This document shows, in pieces, positions 1 through 6,610 of a DNA stretch of 13,579 nucleotides; the first letter of the stretch is position 1, and every line of letters starts with the position of its first letter. The position numbers were made by a program, and so were the translations under genes. The stretch comes from an uncultured Clostridia bacterium. GTDB lineage: Bacteria > Bacillota > Clostridia > Oscillospirales > Ruminococcaceae. Location of the stretch: NCBI GenBank assembly GCA_947165805.1, contig CAMVBT010000029.1:1-13579 (forward strand), read 5' to 3'. The notes under the pieces are model-generated. The model made no database searches. It worked only from the letters and a program-made list of their open reading frames with translations, and was not told where the DNA came from.

Positions 1-77
1 AAATATAAGTACAATTATTATAAATATTCGGAATACAAATAATATTCACGGAAGACAGGACAGAAAGGATCCACGGA

Positions 78-788
78 ATGCTTGTTGACACACACTGCCA
101 TATTCTTCCGGGAATAGACGACGGCTCGCCGGATATAGCGACCTCCACGAAAATGCTCGAAATGGAGAGAAAGCAGGGCGTTGAAAAGATCATGCTCACG
201 CCGCACTTCTATCTGTCACATGAGTCGCTCGACAAATTCCTTGACAAGCGTGCGAAAGCGATCGAGAAGTTCGCTCCCGTCGCCGCGCAGCTCGGTATCG
301 AGGTCAAATACGGCGCCGAGGTGCTCTATACCAAGTCGCTTGCCGATATTGATATTTCAAAGCTTTGTATAGGCGATACGGGGTATCTGCTCATCGAGCT
401 GCCGTACCAGCATCTTACAAGCGGTTTCATAAATGAATTCAGGAGCTTTGCGGGAAGCCTTTCGCCGGATATCCGGCTGATACTCGCGCACGCCGAGAGA
501 TATCTGAATTATACCGATGAGGACAGCATATATGAGATAATGAATACCGATATGCTCGTTCAGCTCAATGCCGGGGATTTCAGAATGTTCTCGAAGCATT
601 CCGGATTTATGTACGACCTCCTGCGCCACGACCTCGCGCATCTGCTCGGAACCGACGCGCACAACACGACATCAAGACCGCCGGATATGAATATTGCCGA
701 AAAAGCGATCTCGAAGAAGATATCTCCGAGGTGCTTCCAGAAGCTCAATCATAACGCGGAAAGGGTCTTTGAAGGCAAGGCCGTATAG
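78..788 (+). CDS. cpsB: CpsB/YwqE-family PHP-domain protein-tyrosine phosphatase (exopolysaccharide regulation)
   Basis: A 236-residue protein that fits the CpsB/CapC/YwqE family of manganese-dependent phosphatases, which remove phosphate from the bacterial tyrosine kinase controlling capsule and exopolysaccharide assembly. The PHP metal-binding motifs are visible: DTHCHILPGIDDG at residues 4-16, TPH at 41-43, GAE at 79-81, LAHAERY at 136-142 and GTDAH at 191-195. The C-terminal NAERVFEG is also typical, and the length is about that of the family. The start has AAAGGA at 64-69, eight bases upstream. It lies 11 bp before an EpsG-like gene, which supports a polysaccharide role. The partner kinase (CpsD/YwqD) is not in the window and may lie upstream. 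The first 77 bases are AT-rich with a TACAAT at 10-15, but a matching -35 would be off the edge. Confidence 0.93.
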   Translation: MLVDTHCHILPGIDDGSPDIATSTKMLEMERKQGVEKIMLTPHFYLSHESLDKFLDKRAKAIEKFAPVAAQLGIEVKYGAEVLYTKSLADIDISKLCIGDTGYLLIELPYQHLTSGFINEFRSFAGSLSPDIRLILAHAERYLNYTDEDSIYEIMNTDMLVQLNAGDFRMFSKHSGFMYDLLRHDLAHLLGTDAHNTTSRPPDMNIAEKAISKKISPRCFQKLNHNAERVFEGKAV

Positions 789-799
789 TTAGGGGAAAT

Positions 800-1936
800 A
801 TGTTGATTTATATGTTGTTTCTCGCGGCGGTGGTGCTTATCGGCATACCGTTATGCAGAAACAGGACAGGAAAAGCGATCTACTGCGGTATAGCCGGTGT
901 TGCACTGTTTGTGTTCGCCGCTGTGCGCAAATATACAGGCTGGGACTACAATCTCTACGGACAGTATTTTATAGATTATCTGAAAATGTCGGTGGACGAT
1001 ATAGGAGTACACAGGTTTGAAAAGGGCATAGCGATGCCGATGAAGATACTCGGCGATGTGTTCTATATGAATTATCAGACGATGTTCGTGATATATGCTT
1101 TCCTTTTCGCGCTGATGCTGATGCTCCTGCTCTGGAAGACGAGTGACAAGCCGTATATCGGTGTATTCTTCTTCATGACGCTCGGACTGTATTTCAACTC
1201 GCTGAACTTCATGCGGCAGATGCTCGCGGCGTTCATAATAGTTCTCGGAATGAGATATATAAAGACCAATCAGTTTTTCAGATATCTGATAATTGTCATA
1301 TTCGCTTCATGCTTCCATTTGTCGGCGCTGGTAATGATACCGTTCTACTTTATCCTCAAAATAAAGCTGACGCCGGTAATGCTCGGTATATATTCGGGTG
1401 TGGGACTTCTGGTCTTCCTGTTCTCATGGGAAATAATACAGTTCCTTACGAAGACGTTCCTTCCGAAATATTACAGCCCGGGAGACAGGCCGACGTCAGG
1501 AGAGCTGAGCGGAGGTCAATGGCCTCTTTATACGATATTTTTCGCGCTGTGCCTGATATTCGTATTGCTGTTCAGGAAGCGGCTGCTCGAAAAAGATCCG
1601 TTCAACAATGTGTGGATCGGCTGTATGATCTTCGGTTTCTATTTCGACCTCATCAGCCTTAAGCATAATATAGTCGGCAGACTTGCCATTCCGTTCCTGC
1701 TCGCAGCCGCGGCTGTGATACTTCCGAGAACCGTGGAATGTCTGCTGGAATGGTGCAGGAAGAAGTTCCGCAAGGACAAGAAGCAGATCACTATATCCTC
1801 GGCTGTTGCCGTCGCTTCTGTCGCAATAATATGCGTCGGGATGTACGGCTATATGATCGCGAACAACTACAATGGCGTCAACCCGTATCAGACGATATTC
1901 GGGAACGCGGTGTGGGAGGACCCGAATAAGAAATGA
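800..1936 (+). CDS. epsG: EpsG-family exopolysaccharide polymerase (integral membrane)
   Basis: A 378-residue, strongly hydrophobic protein with roughly ten membrane segments. It matches the EpsG family, thought to polymerise exopolysaccharide repeat units at the outer face of the membrane. Family-like signatures are YTGWDYNLY at residues 45-53, NFMRQMLAA at 136-144 and FHLSA at 172-176, plus a polar extracytoplasmic stretch around 222-240 rich in Pro and Gly. The ATG at 800 follows AGGGG (791-795) by only four bases, so initiation may partly depend on translation of the upstream phosphatase gene, whose stop is 11 bp away. The last codons overlap the next gene by four bases. I cannot identify the sugar substrate. 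A general Wzy-like polymerase is the alternative, but the N-terminal RxxGxDYxxY pattern favours EpsG. Confidence 0.85.
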   Translation: MLIYMLFLAAVVLIGIPLCRNRTGKAIYCGIAGVALFVFAAVRKYTGWDYNLYGQYFIDYLKMSVDDIGVHRFEKGIAMPMKILGDVFYMNYQTMFVIYAFLFALMLMLLLWKTSDKPYIGVFFFMTLGLYFNSLNFMRQMLAAFIIVLGMRYIKTNQFFRYLIIVIFASCFHLSALVMIPFYFILKIKLTPVMLGIYSGVGLLVFLFSWEIIQFLTKTFLPKYYSPGDRPTSGELSGGQWPLYTIFFALCLIFVLLFRKRLLEKDPFNNVWIGCMIFGFYFDLISLKHNIVGRLAIPFLLAAAAVILPRTVECLLEWCRKKFRKDKKQITISSAVAVASVAIICVGMYGYMIANNYNGVNPYQTIFGNAVWEDPNKK

Positions 1937-2640
1937 AATACAGCCCGATGGAGCTTTTCATAAAAGCAAGAAAAAACACGCTGCCGGAACAGATATGGGT
2001 CTGCATAGCGGCGGCACTCACTTCGACATTCTACTTCTACGAATATCAGTATGAAGCCCACGCTCCTATAAGAGCTCCGTTCCTGCTGTTTATGACGGCA
2101 GTGATATTCGTGATATGGATAATATGCTCGTTCTTCAGCGGGCGTGACGGACGGTTCGGATTTGCGATATTCACCTTCCTGTATTGGGGACTTCCGTTCG
2201 TCTATACGCTGTATTACGCGGGCAGAGACAATGTAAGAAACTACGACAAATGGCTCTCGCTGATCAATAAGATCGCCGGCGCAATGCTGTGCAATCCGTT
2301 CTCCGAAGCCTCCGGCAGACTGAATATCGCTCCGCAGGCTATGGCGGCTCTGCTGGTGCTGATAAGTCTGGCCTGCTACATCGGAGGACTGCTCCTGAAA
2401 CATCGCTATACGGCCCGATTCGAGGATAACAGCGGCGAAGGCTATGAGGGCGAGTATGAGCAGGACGAAGACAGCGAAGAACTGAACGACGCGGCGGACG
2501 AGAAGGACAGGCAGTCCGCGGAAGATGACGGCGGAAAGGAACTGACGTTCGGCGGCAATACGACGCCCGACCTCAAGGATATCCTTGGTATAGCCGAAAA
2601 CAAACACGAAAATGACACTCCCGGCGGGGAGAATGAATGA
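1933..2640 (+). CDS. Unrecognised membrane protein with long acidic cytoplasmic-type tail
   Basis: A 235-residue protein I do not recognise. It starts at an ATG overlapping the stop of the EpsG gene (ATGA), with GGAGGA at 1915-1920 a little far upstream (12 bases), which suggests translational coupling. Four likely membrane segments lie around residues 20-38, 48-67, 74-95 and 133-154. After HRYTARF (157-163) comes a soluble tail of about 70 residues dominated by Glu and Asp (for example EGEYEQDEDSEEL at 172-184), ending near a small amphipathic patch, PDLKDILGIAE (212-222), that could be a docking motif. Position as the last gene of the exopolysaccharide operon suggests a role in polymer assembly or export. 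That is inference from context only. A 239-residue open frame on the opposite strand is a shadow. Confidence 0.75.
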   Translation: MKYSPMELFIKARKNTLPEQIWVCIAAALTSTFYFYEYQYEAHAPIRAPFLLFMTAVIFVIWIICSFFSGRDGRFGFAIFTFLYWGLPFVYTLYYAGRDNVRNYDKWLSLINKIAGAMLCNPFSEASGRLNIAPQAMAALLVLISLACYIGGLLLKHRYTARFEDNSGEGYEGEYEQDEDSEELNDAADEKDRQSAEDDGGKELTFGGNTTPDLKDILGIAENKHENDTPGGENE

Positions 2641-2648
2641 GGTAATAC

Positions 2649-2662
2649 CTTCCGCAAGGAAG
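2649..2662 (+). other. Small GNRA-type hairpin after the exopolysaccharide operon
   Basis: CTTCC and GGAAG can pair around a GCAA tetraloop nine bases after the stop of the previous gene. It has no clean T-run behind it (TTATTATATAG follows), so it is at best a weak terminator or an mRNA 3'-end stabiliser. The AT-rich stretch could also supply a -10 for the next gene, but no convincing -35 is visible. Confidence 0.3.
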
Positions 2663-2681
2663 TTATTATATAGTCTTGAAG

Positions 2682-2689
2682 AAAGGAGG
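2682..2689 (+). promoter_or_regulatory. Strong ribosome binding site that fixes the start of the surface protein gene
   Basis: AAAGGAGG lies ten bases before the ATG at 2700. An in-frame TTG at 2676 sits upstream of this site and would add eight residues in front of a canonical MKK-type signal peptide, so the ATG at 2700 is the better start. Confidence 0.85.
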
Positions 2690-2699
2690 ACTAAACCCC

Positions 2700-3635
2700 A
2701 TGAAGAAGTTAAGCTCCAAGTTCATTGCAAGCGCGGTTATGGCAGTTGTAATGTCGGGCGTATTTGCTGTTTCGGCAAGTGCAGCTATCGACTATCTTAC
2801 AGTTCCTACCTATACCCCCCCGGCAGGTGGTTCCAGTTCGCAGCAGACAGGCAATAATGACTCTGGCAATACCGACTCTGGCAATACCGATACTTCCGAC
2901 GACGAGACCGATAAGTCTGAATCCGTAGATGCATCCGTAGTTGATGAATCTGCTGTTAAGGACGCTATCGAGAACGGCGATGAGATCGATGTAGTTGTAG
3001 AAGACGGCGATGCTGTAGTTCAGGAAGCTGCTATAGGTGAAATCGCGAAGGCTGATGCCCCTGTTGTTTTCGAAGTAGCTGACGATGACTCTGATATTGA
3101 TTACAAGATCGTTATCGATCCCGAAAGCATCGAAGACGTTAAGGCTATCAACCTTGCAATGAACATCACCACTGTCTCTGGCAATATAGTTATCACACCT
3201 GCACAGAAGGGTGAATTCGGCATGACTCTCAATGTTGTTATCCCTGTCTCTGCATTTGACGGAATCGACCTTGACATTGCTGAACTCTACTATATCGCTG
3301 ACAATGGTGAAACAACCCTCATTCCTGATGGATTCTCTGTTGTTGGTGACGAAGTTATCATTCCGATCTCTCACGCTTCTGCTTATGTGATCTCTGAAAT
3401 AGACCTCACAGCGGTAGATCTTCCCGGCACTGATGTTGACGATGACGACGATGATGATGACGATGATGAAGATGTAACTATCGATCAGCCTGAGCAGGGC
3501 AAGGACGACACAACAGTCGTTAACCCCGGCACAGCTGGCAACGACAGCAACCCTGTAACAGGAACAACTCTCGCTCTTGGCTCTCTTGCAGTATTTGCAG
3601 CTGCAGCAGTAGCAACTTCCAAGAAGAGAAAGTAA
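2700..3635 (+). CDS. Secreted, Asp-rich cell-wall-anchored protein with NPVTG sorting signal
   Basis: A 311-residue exported protein. Residues 1-28 are a classic signal peptide (MKKLSSKF, a hydrophobic core, then ASA, cleaved after about A28). Residues 40-72 form a Ser/Thr/Asn/Asp-rich linker containing tandem DSGNT units. Residues 75-235 form a probable beta-rich domain ending in HASAYVISEI, resembling the closing strand of domains seen in ruminococcal surface proteins (from memory). An uninterrupted run of ten Asp occupies 247-256. The C-terminus has NPVTG (284-288), a hydrophobic segment (290-305) and KKRK, which is the layout of a sortase substrate with an NPxTG variant of LPxTG. Codons end in T far more often than in the flanking genes, as in highly expressed genes. 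Function is unknown; the Asp run suggests calcium or other cation binding. Confidence 0.85.
   Translation: MKKLSSKFIASAVMAVVMSGVFAVSASAAIDYLTVPTYTPPAGGSSSQQTGNNDSGNTDSGNTDTSDDETDKSESVDASVVDESAVKDAIENGDEIDVVVEDGDAVVQEAAIGEIAKADAPVVFEVADDDSDIDYKIVIDPESIEDVKAINLAMNITTVSGNIVITPAQKGEFGMTLNVVIPVSAFDGIDLDIAELYYIADNGETTLIPDGFSVVGDEVIIPISHASAYVISEIDLTAVDLPGTDVDDDDDDDDDDEDVTIDQPEQGKDDTTVVNPGTAGNDSNPVTGTTLALGSLAVFAAAAVATSKKRK
2850..2890 (+). repeat. 15-bp tandem repeat inside the surface protein gene
   Basis: CTCTGGCAATACCGA occurs twice back to back (2861-2875 and 2876-2890), preceded by a degenerate partial copy (2850-2860). It encodes the repeating Asp-Ser-Gly-Asn-Thr linker. Such exact units can expand or contract by slippage and so vary linker length. 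Confidence 0.8.
3438..3473 (+). repeat. GAY-codon tract encoding a ten-Asp run
   Basis: Ten consecutive Asp codons (a mix of GAC and GAT), then GAA GAT, code for the acidic run just before the wall-anchor region. The mixed codons show the run is maintained at protein level rather than being a pure trinucleotide slippage tract. Confidence 0.85.
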
Positions 3636-3661
3636 TTTTTCCGAATTCGGATCCGAACTCG

Positions 3662-3701
3662 AAAAAAAGGGTCACCGGCCTAAGCCGGTGACTTCTTTTT
3701 T
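3662..3701. terminator. Bidirectional Rho-independent terminator
   Basis: GTCACCGGC (3671-3679), loop CTAA and GCCGGTGAC (3684-3692) form a perfect 9-bp stem. It is flanked by an A-run (3662-3668) on the left and a T-run (3693-3701) on the right. It can therefore stop the plus-strand surface protein transcript and the minus-strand transcript ending at 3712. Confidence 0.93.
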
Positions 3702-3711
3702 ATGCGCTTTT

Positions 3712-4200
3712 TCAGAAAAGATTTATAACATCAATACCTTTTTTCTTTGCCATACGCACGGTCTGTCCCGTGCCGGAGACATAGCGCTGTGTCTCGTTGT
3801 AATAGCACACGATCATATCCGCGAGCTGAACGAGGCGCTTGTTCCGCAGCCTCATACAATCCTCGGTGTATCGCGGCGACATTGTTTCGACGCTGTCGGC
3901 GTTTTTCAGTATCCGGTAGTATTGCTCTTTTGCATCCGGCGGAAATCTGCTCGTCTGTATCCCGGGCGGGCAGGGAAGTATGAGCCTGAGCGATATCCAC
4001 GGATAATCGCCCTGAAGATCGAGCACGGTCTCGGCGGCGAGCGTATCAAAGCCCGCGGCTCCGCCGGCGCAGAATGTGTCGGCTCCCGCGTTTATCAGCT
4101 CCTCGACCTTGTCGCGGAGCCGTTCGCGCAGTTCACCGGAACAGGCCTCCCTGTGTCCCGTGAAGCTTACTGTCATTTTAATCATCTCCCGGATATTCAT
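3712..4200 (-). CDS. SLOG / DUF1273 (YpsA-like) family protein
   Basis: A 162-residue protein with the SLOG Rossmann-like fold signatures seen in YpsA/DUF1273 proteins: SFTGHRE (residues 12-18), the glycine-rich CAGGAAGFDTLAAE (44-57), LPCPP (75-79) and RNKRLVQLADMIVCYYNE (119-136), then a Gly-Thr-Gly segment (143-145). SLOG domains are thought to bind nucleotides or nucleotide-derived ligands; the job of this member is unknown. The start is uncertain. ATG at 4200 has GGAG seven bases upstream, whereas ATG at 4176 (MTVSFTGHRE, more like relatives) has GGGAG nine bases upstream. It begins 19 bp after the symporter gene ends and probably shares its transcript. The shared bidirectional terminator lies just past its stop. 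Confidence 0.8.
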   Translation of the reverse strand: MNIREMIKMTVSFTGHREACSGELRERLRDKVEELINAGADTFCAGGAAGFDTLAAETVLDLQGDYPWISLRLILPCPPGIQTSRFPPDAKEQYYRILKNADSVETMSPRYTEDCMRLRNKRLVQLADMIVCYYNETQRYVSGTGQTVRMAKKKGIDVINLF

Positions 4201-4219
4201 ATCTTTTCTCCGTAATCCT

Positions 4220-5632
4220 TCATGCCGCTTCACGCTTTCCGGCAAGATAAGCCTTCGTTTCCGCGGAGACCGTTCCCGACAGAGCTATGAGCGCCGTAAC
4301 ATTCGGCAGAGCCATAAGTCCGTTCATTATGTCGGCTGTTGCCCATACGGAAGCCGTCGTGATGTACGGCCCCACAAATATAGCGGCAATATAGACCCAG
4401 CGGAATACCATGGTCCTCGTTTTGCTCGGCCCGAACAGATAGGACAAGCAGCGCTCGGAGTAGTAGTTCCAGCCGAGAATGGTAGTGAATGCAAACACCG
4501 ACAGGCACGCCATGAGCAGCAGGTCTGACACCGCTGACGGGAACGGAAGCCCTTTCCCGAAAGCGTCCGCGGTAATCGCGACACCCACAAGTCCGGTCGA
4601 ATGGCTGCCGGAGAGCACTATCACAAGACCCGTCATAGTGCAGACGACGATCGTGTCGATGAAAGTCCCGGTCATGGATACGAGCCCCTGACGAACGGGC
4701 TCCTTTGTTTTTGCGGCTGCCGCGGCGATAGGCGCCGAGCCGAGACCTGCTTCGTTCGAGAATATGCCGCGCGCAACGCCGTTACGGGTGGAGAGCAGCA
4801 CCACGGATATGCCTGCAATGCCTCCGGCTATCGGACGTATGCCGAACGCGCTTTCGAATATCTCGACGAACGCCGCGGGTATCATTGTGATGTGAGTTAC
4901 AAGAACGATGAGACACAGCGCCACATATATCACGATCATCGAGGGTACGACTATCTGCGCTATGTTCGATATGCGCTTTATGCCGCCGATGATGACCAGC
5001 GCCGCGAGGACGGTCACGATTATGCCGGCTATCGCGGTGGCAAGCCCCGTGTCACTGCCGAGTATCCGGACGGTGTTTGCGCAGTCGGGGTCGAAGAAGC
5101 CCTGAACTGCCGCGGTTATGCCGTTTATCTGCGTTATGGTGCCTATGCCGAGCAGACCGGCGAGTATCCCGGCGGCGGCAAAGACCTTCGCGAGCCATTT
5201 CCATTTCCTGCCCATGCCGTTCTCGATGTAGTAGAAGGGGCCGCCGAGTATGCTGCCGTGCTTGTCGGTGATGCGGTACTTTATCGCAAGAAGTCCCTCG
5301 GCGTACTTTGTTGCCATACCGAAGAGCGCCGCGATCTCCATCCAGAACAGAGCTCCCGCGCCTCCCGCGGAAACGGCTGTAGCCACTCCGACTATGTTGC
5401 CCGTGCCGACGGTCGCCGAGAGCGCAGTGCAGAGCGCCGCGAAGGACGATACCTCGCCGTGTCCGCCTTCCTCATTCTCAAGCATATATCTCAGTGCCGT
5501 TCCGAGCTTCCTGAACTGTATGCCCCTTGTACGGACCGTCAGCAGAAGCCCGCACGCAAGTATCAGCAGTATAAGCGGCACTCCCCATACAAATTCATCT
5601 ATCTCCTGTATTATCTCCGCGATCCGGTCCAT
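4220..5632 (-). CDS. AGCS-family sodium:amino-acid (alanine/glycine) symporter
   Basis: A 470-residue polytopic membrane protein of the alanine or glycine:cation symporter family (AgcS/AlsT/DagA type), which imports small neutral amino acids with Na+ or H+. The family signatures are clear: SATVGTGNIVG (residues 72-82), GGAGALFWMEI (90-100), the GGPFYYIENGMG loop (130-141) and FSNEAGLGSAP further on. Length and hydrophobicity are normal. The ATG at 5638 is only two bases from AAAGGAG, whereas the ATG at 5632 has it eight bases away, so I take 5632. A strong sigma-A promoter lies immediately upstream (5673-5701). The SLOG gene follows on the same strand. Substrate specificity cannot be read from the sequence. 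Confidence 0.93.
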   Translation of the reverse strand: MDRIAEIIQEIDEFVWGVPLILLILACGLLLTVRTRGIQFRKLGTALRYMLENEEGGHGEVSSFAALCTALSATVGTGNIVGVATAVSAGGAGALFWMEIAALFGMATKYAEGLLAIKYRITDKHGSILGGPFYYIENGMGRKWKWLAKVFAAAGILAGLLGIGTITQINGITAAVQGFFDPDCANTVRILGSDTGLATAIAGIIVTVLAALVIIGGIKRISNIAQIVVPSMIVIYVALCLIVLVTHITMIPAAFVEIFESAFGIRPIAGGIAGISVVLLSTRNGVARGIFSNEAGLGSAPIAAAAAKTKEPVRQGLVSMTGTFIDTIVVCTMTGLVIVLSGSHSTGLVGVAITADAFGKGLPFPSAVSDLLLMACLSVFAFTTILGWNYYSERCLSYLFGPSKTRTMVFRWVYIAAIFVGPYITTASVWATADIMNGLMALPNVTALIALSGTVSAETKAYLAGKREAA

Positions 5633-5672
5633 CGGCATGTCTCCTTTATATGTCTATGGTACATTATATATG

Positions 5673-5701
5673 ATTGTACAGAAAAAATACGCATTTGTCA
5701 A
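5673..5701 (-). promoter_or_regulatory. Strong sigma-A promoter for the AGCS symporter operon
   Basis: On the minus strand, a perfect TTGACA (5701-5696) is separated by exactly 17 bases from TACAAT (5678-5673). This is close to consensus and about 40 bases upstream of the symporter start. Confidence 0.85.
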
Positions 5702-5721
5702 GGCTGATCCGTCTTTTTCTT

Positions 5722-5752
5722 CGTTTCGCGCAGCTTTTTTGACGTTTCGCGC
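5722..5752. repeat. Direct repeat CGTTTCGCGC, 21-bp period, between divergent promoters
   Basis: CGTTTCGCGC occurs at 5722-5731 and again at 5743-5752. The 21-bp period places both copies on the same face of the helix. They lie upstream of the -35 of the leftward promoter and upstream of the sigma-D promoter, a position suited to a shared regulator. No known operator is recognised. Confidence 0.55.
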
Positions 5753-5780
5753 GTTTCCGGAAAAAATATTGAAAAAACGC

Positions 5781-5807
5781 TAAAGTTTTGGAAACTTCTG
5801 CCGATAT
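5781..5807 (+). promoter_or_regulatory. Flagellar sigma-D (sigma-28/FliA) promoter
   Basis: TAAAGTTT (5781-5788), an 11-base spacer, then GCCGATAT (5800-5807). This matches the sigma-28/sigma-D consensus (TAAAGTTT-N11-GCCGATAA) at all but the last base. Transcription would begin near 5814. A TATAAT at 5808-5813 overlaps the region but lacks a -35 at suitable spacing. It reads into the operon of two flagellar-type genes ending at 7434. Confidence 0.88.
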
Positions 5808-5851
5808 TATAATTGAGGTATAAGGGAATTATGCCTCAGTGCGCCCTTTTT

Positions 5852-5874
5852 GCGCATCGCGGCAGAGGATGCGC
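5852..5874 (+). other. Hairpin in the 5' untranslated leader of the sigma-D operon
   Basis: GCGCATC (5852-5858) pairs with GATGCGC (5868-5874) around a 9-base loop. GCGC at 5841-5844 could pair with 5852-5855 instead, giving a competing fold. The 9-mer CAGTGCGCC occurs twice (5837-5845 and 5877-5885). It precedes the strong AAGGAGG of the 17-codon ORF. A regulatory role is only a possibility. Confidence 0.35.
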
Positions 5875-5910
5875 GGCAGTGCGCCGAACGAATTTCAAGG
5901 AGGAAAGGGC

Positions 5911-5964
5911 ATGATGACGAGAAAATCGTGCCGCACCTCGGAAGAAAGGAATGATAGTGTATGA
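5911..5964 (+). CDS. 17-residue leader-type ORF overlapping the next gene
   Basis: A short ORF, MMTRKSCRTSEERNDSV, with an excellent ribosome binding site (AAGGAGG at 5897-5903, seven bases before the ATG). Its TGA stop at 5962-5964 overlaps the ATG of the following 209-residue gene (ATGA). It lies in the leader of the sigma-D transcript. The site is better than that of the downstream gene (AAAGGA at 5945-5950, ten bases away, inside this ORF), so translation of the short ORF would deliver ribosomes to the downstream start. It may be a coupling or leader peptide and not a functional protein. Because any gene starting ATGA can give such an overlap, the strong RBS is the main evidence. Confidence 0.55.
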   Translation: MMTRKSCRTSEERNDSV

Positions 5965-6590
5965 GCGGTATCAATTCTATCTATGACAGCTACTCCAATG
6001 CCCCTGTGAACAGGACCAAGGCTCCGGCCAAGGCAAAGGAGACCGAGGCAGTCAAGGAAGAAAAGGCAGCTGAAGTCTCGGCTGAGGCTTCCGCAAAAAA
6101 GACGGATTCTTTCGAGCGTTCCGGAAAGGCTGATGCCAAGATCTATACCAAGGGCGTCAAGACCGAGCACGCGGGCAAGTCCGCCCTCAATATCAAGAAC
6201 GAGGGCATGAAGGATATGGTCGCACAGCTTCTCGGTCAGGCAAAGTCCGGTGCCGGAAAGGACAAGGGACTTACTCTCGATTCCATACTCAAGAGCTTTG
6301 ACATCGAGCCTATCGAAAGCGACGGCTCCGAGGATTTCTGGGGTGCGGATAAGACAGCAGCGCGTATTCTTGACTTTGCGAAGAACCTTGCGAAGAACGA
6401 CCCCGATTCCTTTAATAAGGTAAAGGACGCGTTCGAGAAGGGCTTCAAGGAGTGCGAGAAGATCTGGGGCGACAAGCTCCCCGATGTCAGCTATCAGACG
6501 CTCGATAAGGTGCGTCAGGGCTTCGACGAGTGGGAGAAGGAGATCAACGCCCAGGCAGACGCCGTTTCCACACAGGCAGCGGCTCAGTGA
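5961..6590 (+). CDS. Flagellar-regulon protein of unknown function (DUF5610-like C-terminus, tentative)
   Basis: A 209-residue soluble protein with no signal peptide or membrane segment. Residues 18-75 are a low-complexity Lys/Ala/Glu-rich linker. Residues 100-192 form a compact, probably helical domain with the pattern FWGADKTAARILDFAKNLAK (126-145), GFKECEKIWGDKLPD (161-175) and SYQTLDKVRQGFDEW (177-191). From memory this resembles the domain called DUF5610, or proteins annotated 'hydrogenase-4 component G'; I could not check it, and any link to hydrogenase would be doubtful. Its sigma-D promoter and co-transcription with a FliD-like gene point to flagellar assembly, export or motility. Its first residues, MSGINSIYDSYSN, resemble the start of the downstream protein (MSDMNIFYSSMSN). 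Confidence 0.8.
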   Translation: MSGINSIYDSYSNAPVNRTKAPAKAKETEAVKEEKAAEVSAEASAKKTDSFERSGKADAKIYTKGVKTEHAGKSALNIKNEGMKDMVAQLLGQAKSGAGKDKGLTLDSILKSFDIEPIESDGSEDFWGADKTAARILDFAKNLAKNDPDSFNKVKDAFEKGFKECEKIWGDKLPDVSYQTLDKVRQGFDEWEKEINAQADAVSTQAAAQ

Positions 6591-6610
6591 CCGGCTCGGA
6601 GAGTTTCTCT

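Noticed and set aside
1888..2607. A 239-codon minus-strand frame opposite the acidic-tail membrane protein
   Set aside because: The plus-strand gene has operon context, coupled start and credible membrane segments; the antisense product looks like reverse-translated acidic codons (Ser/Arg-rich).
3641..3657. Adjacent EcoRI and BamHI sites (GAATTCGGATCC) inside overlapping palindromes, resembling a cloning linker
   Set aside because: The flanks run smoothly from the gene end into a natural terminator, with no vector sequence; overlapping short palindromes of this kind can occur by chance.
4601..5707. A 368-codon open frame on the plus strand opposite the symporter gene
   Set aside because: It is antisense to a well-supported AGCS transporter; the translation is Arg/Tyr/Gly-rich with no domain and no ribosome site.
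5808..5813. A sigma-A promoter using TATAAT in front of the flagellar-regulon operon
   Set aside because: There is no -35-like hexamer at 16-18 bases upstream; the overlapping sigma-D elements fit far better.
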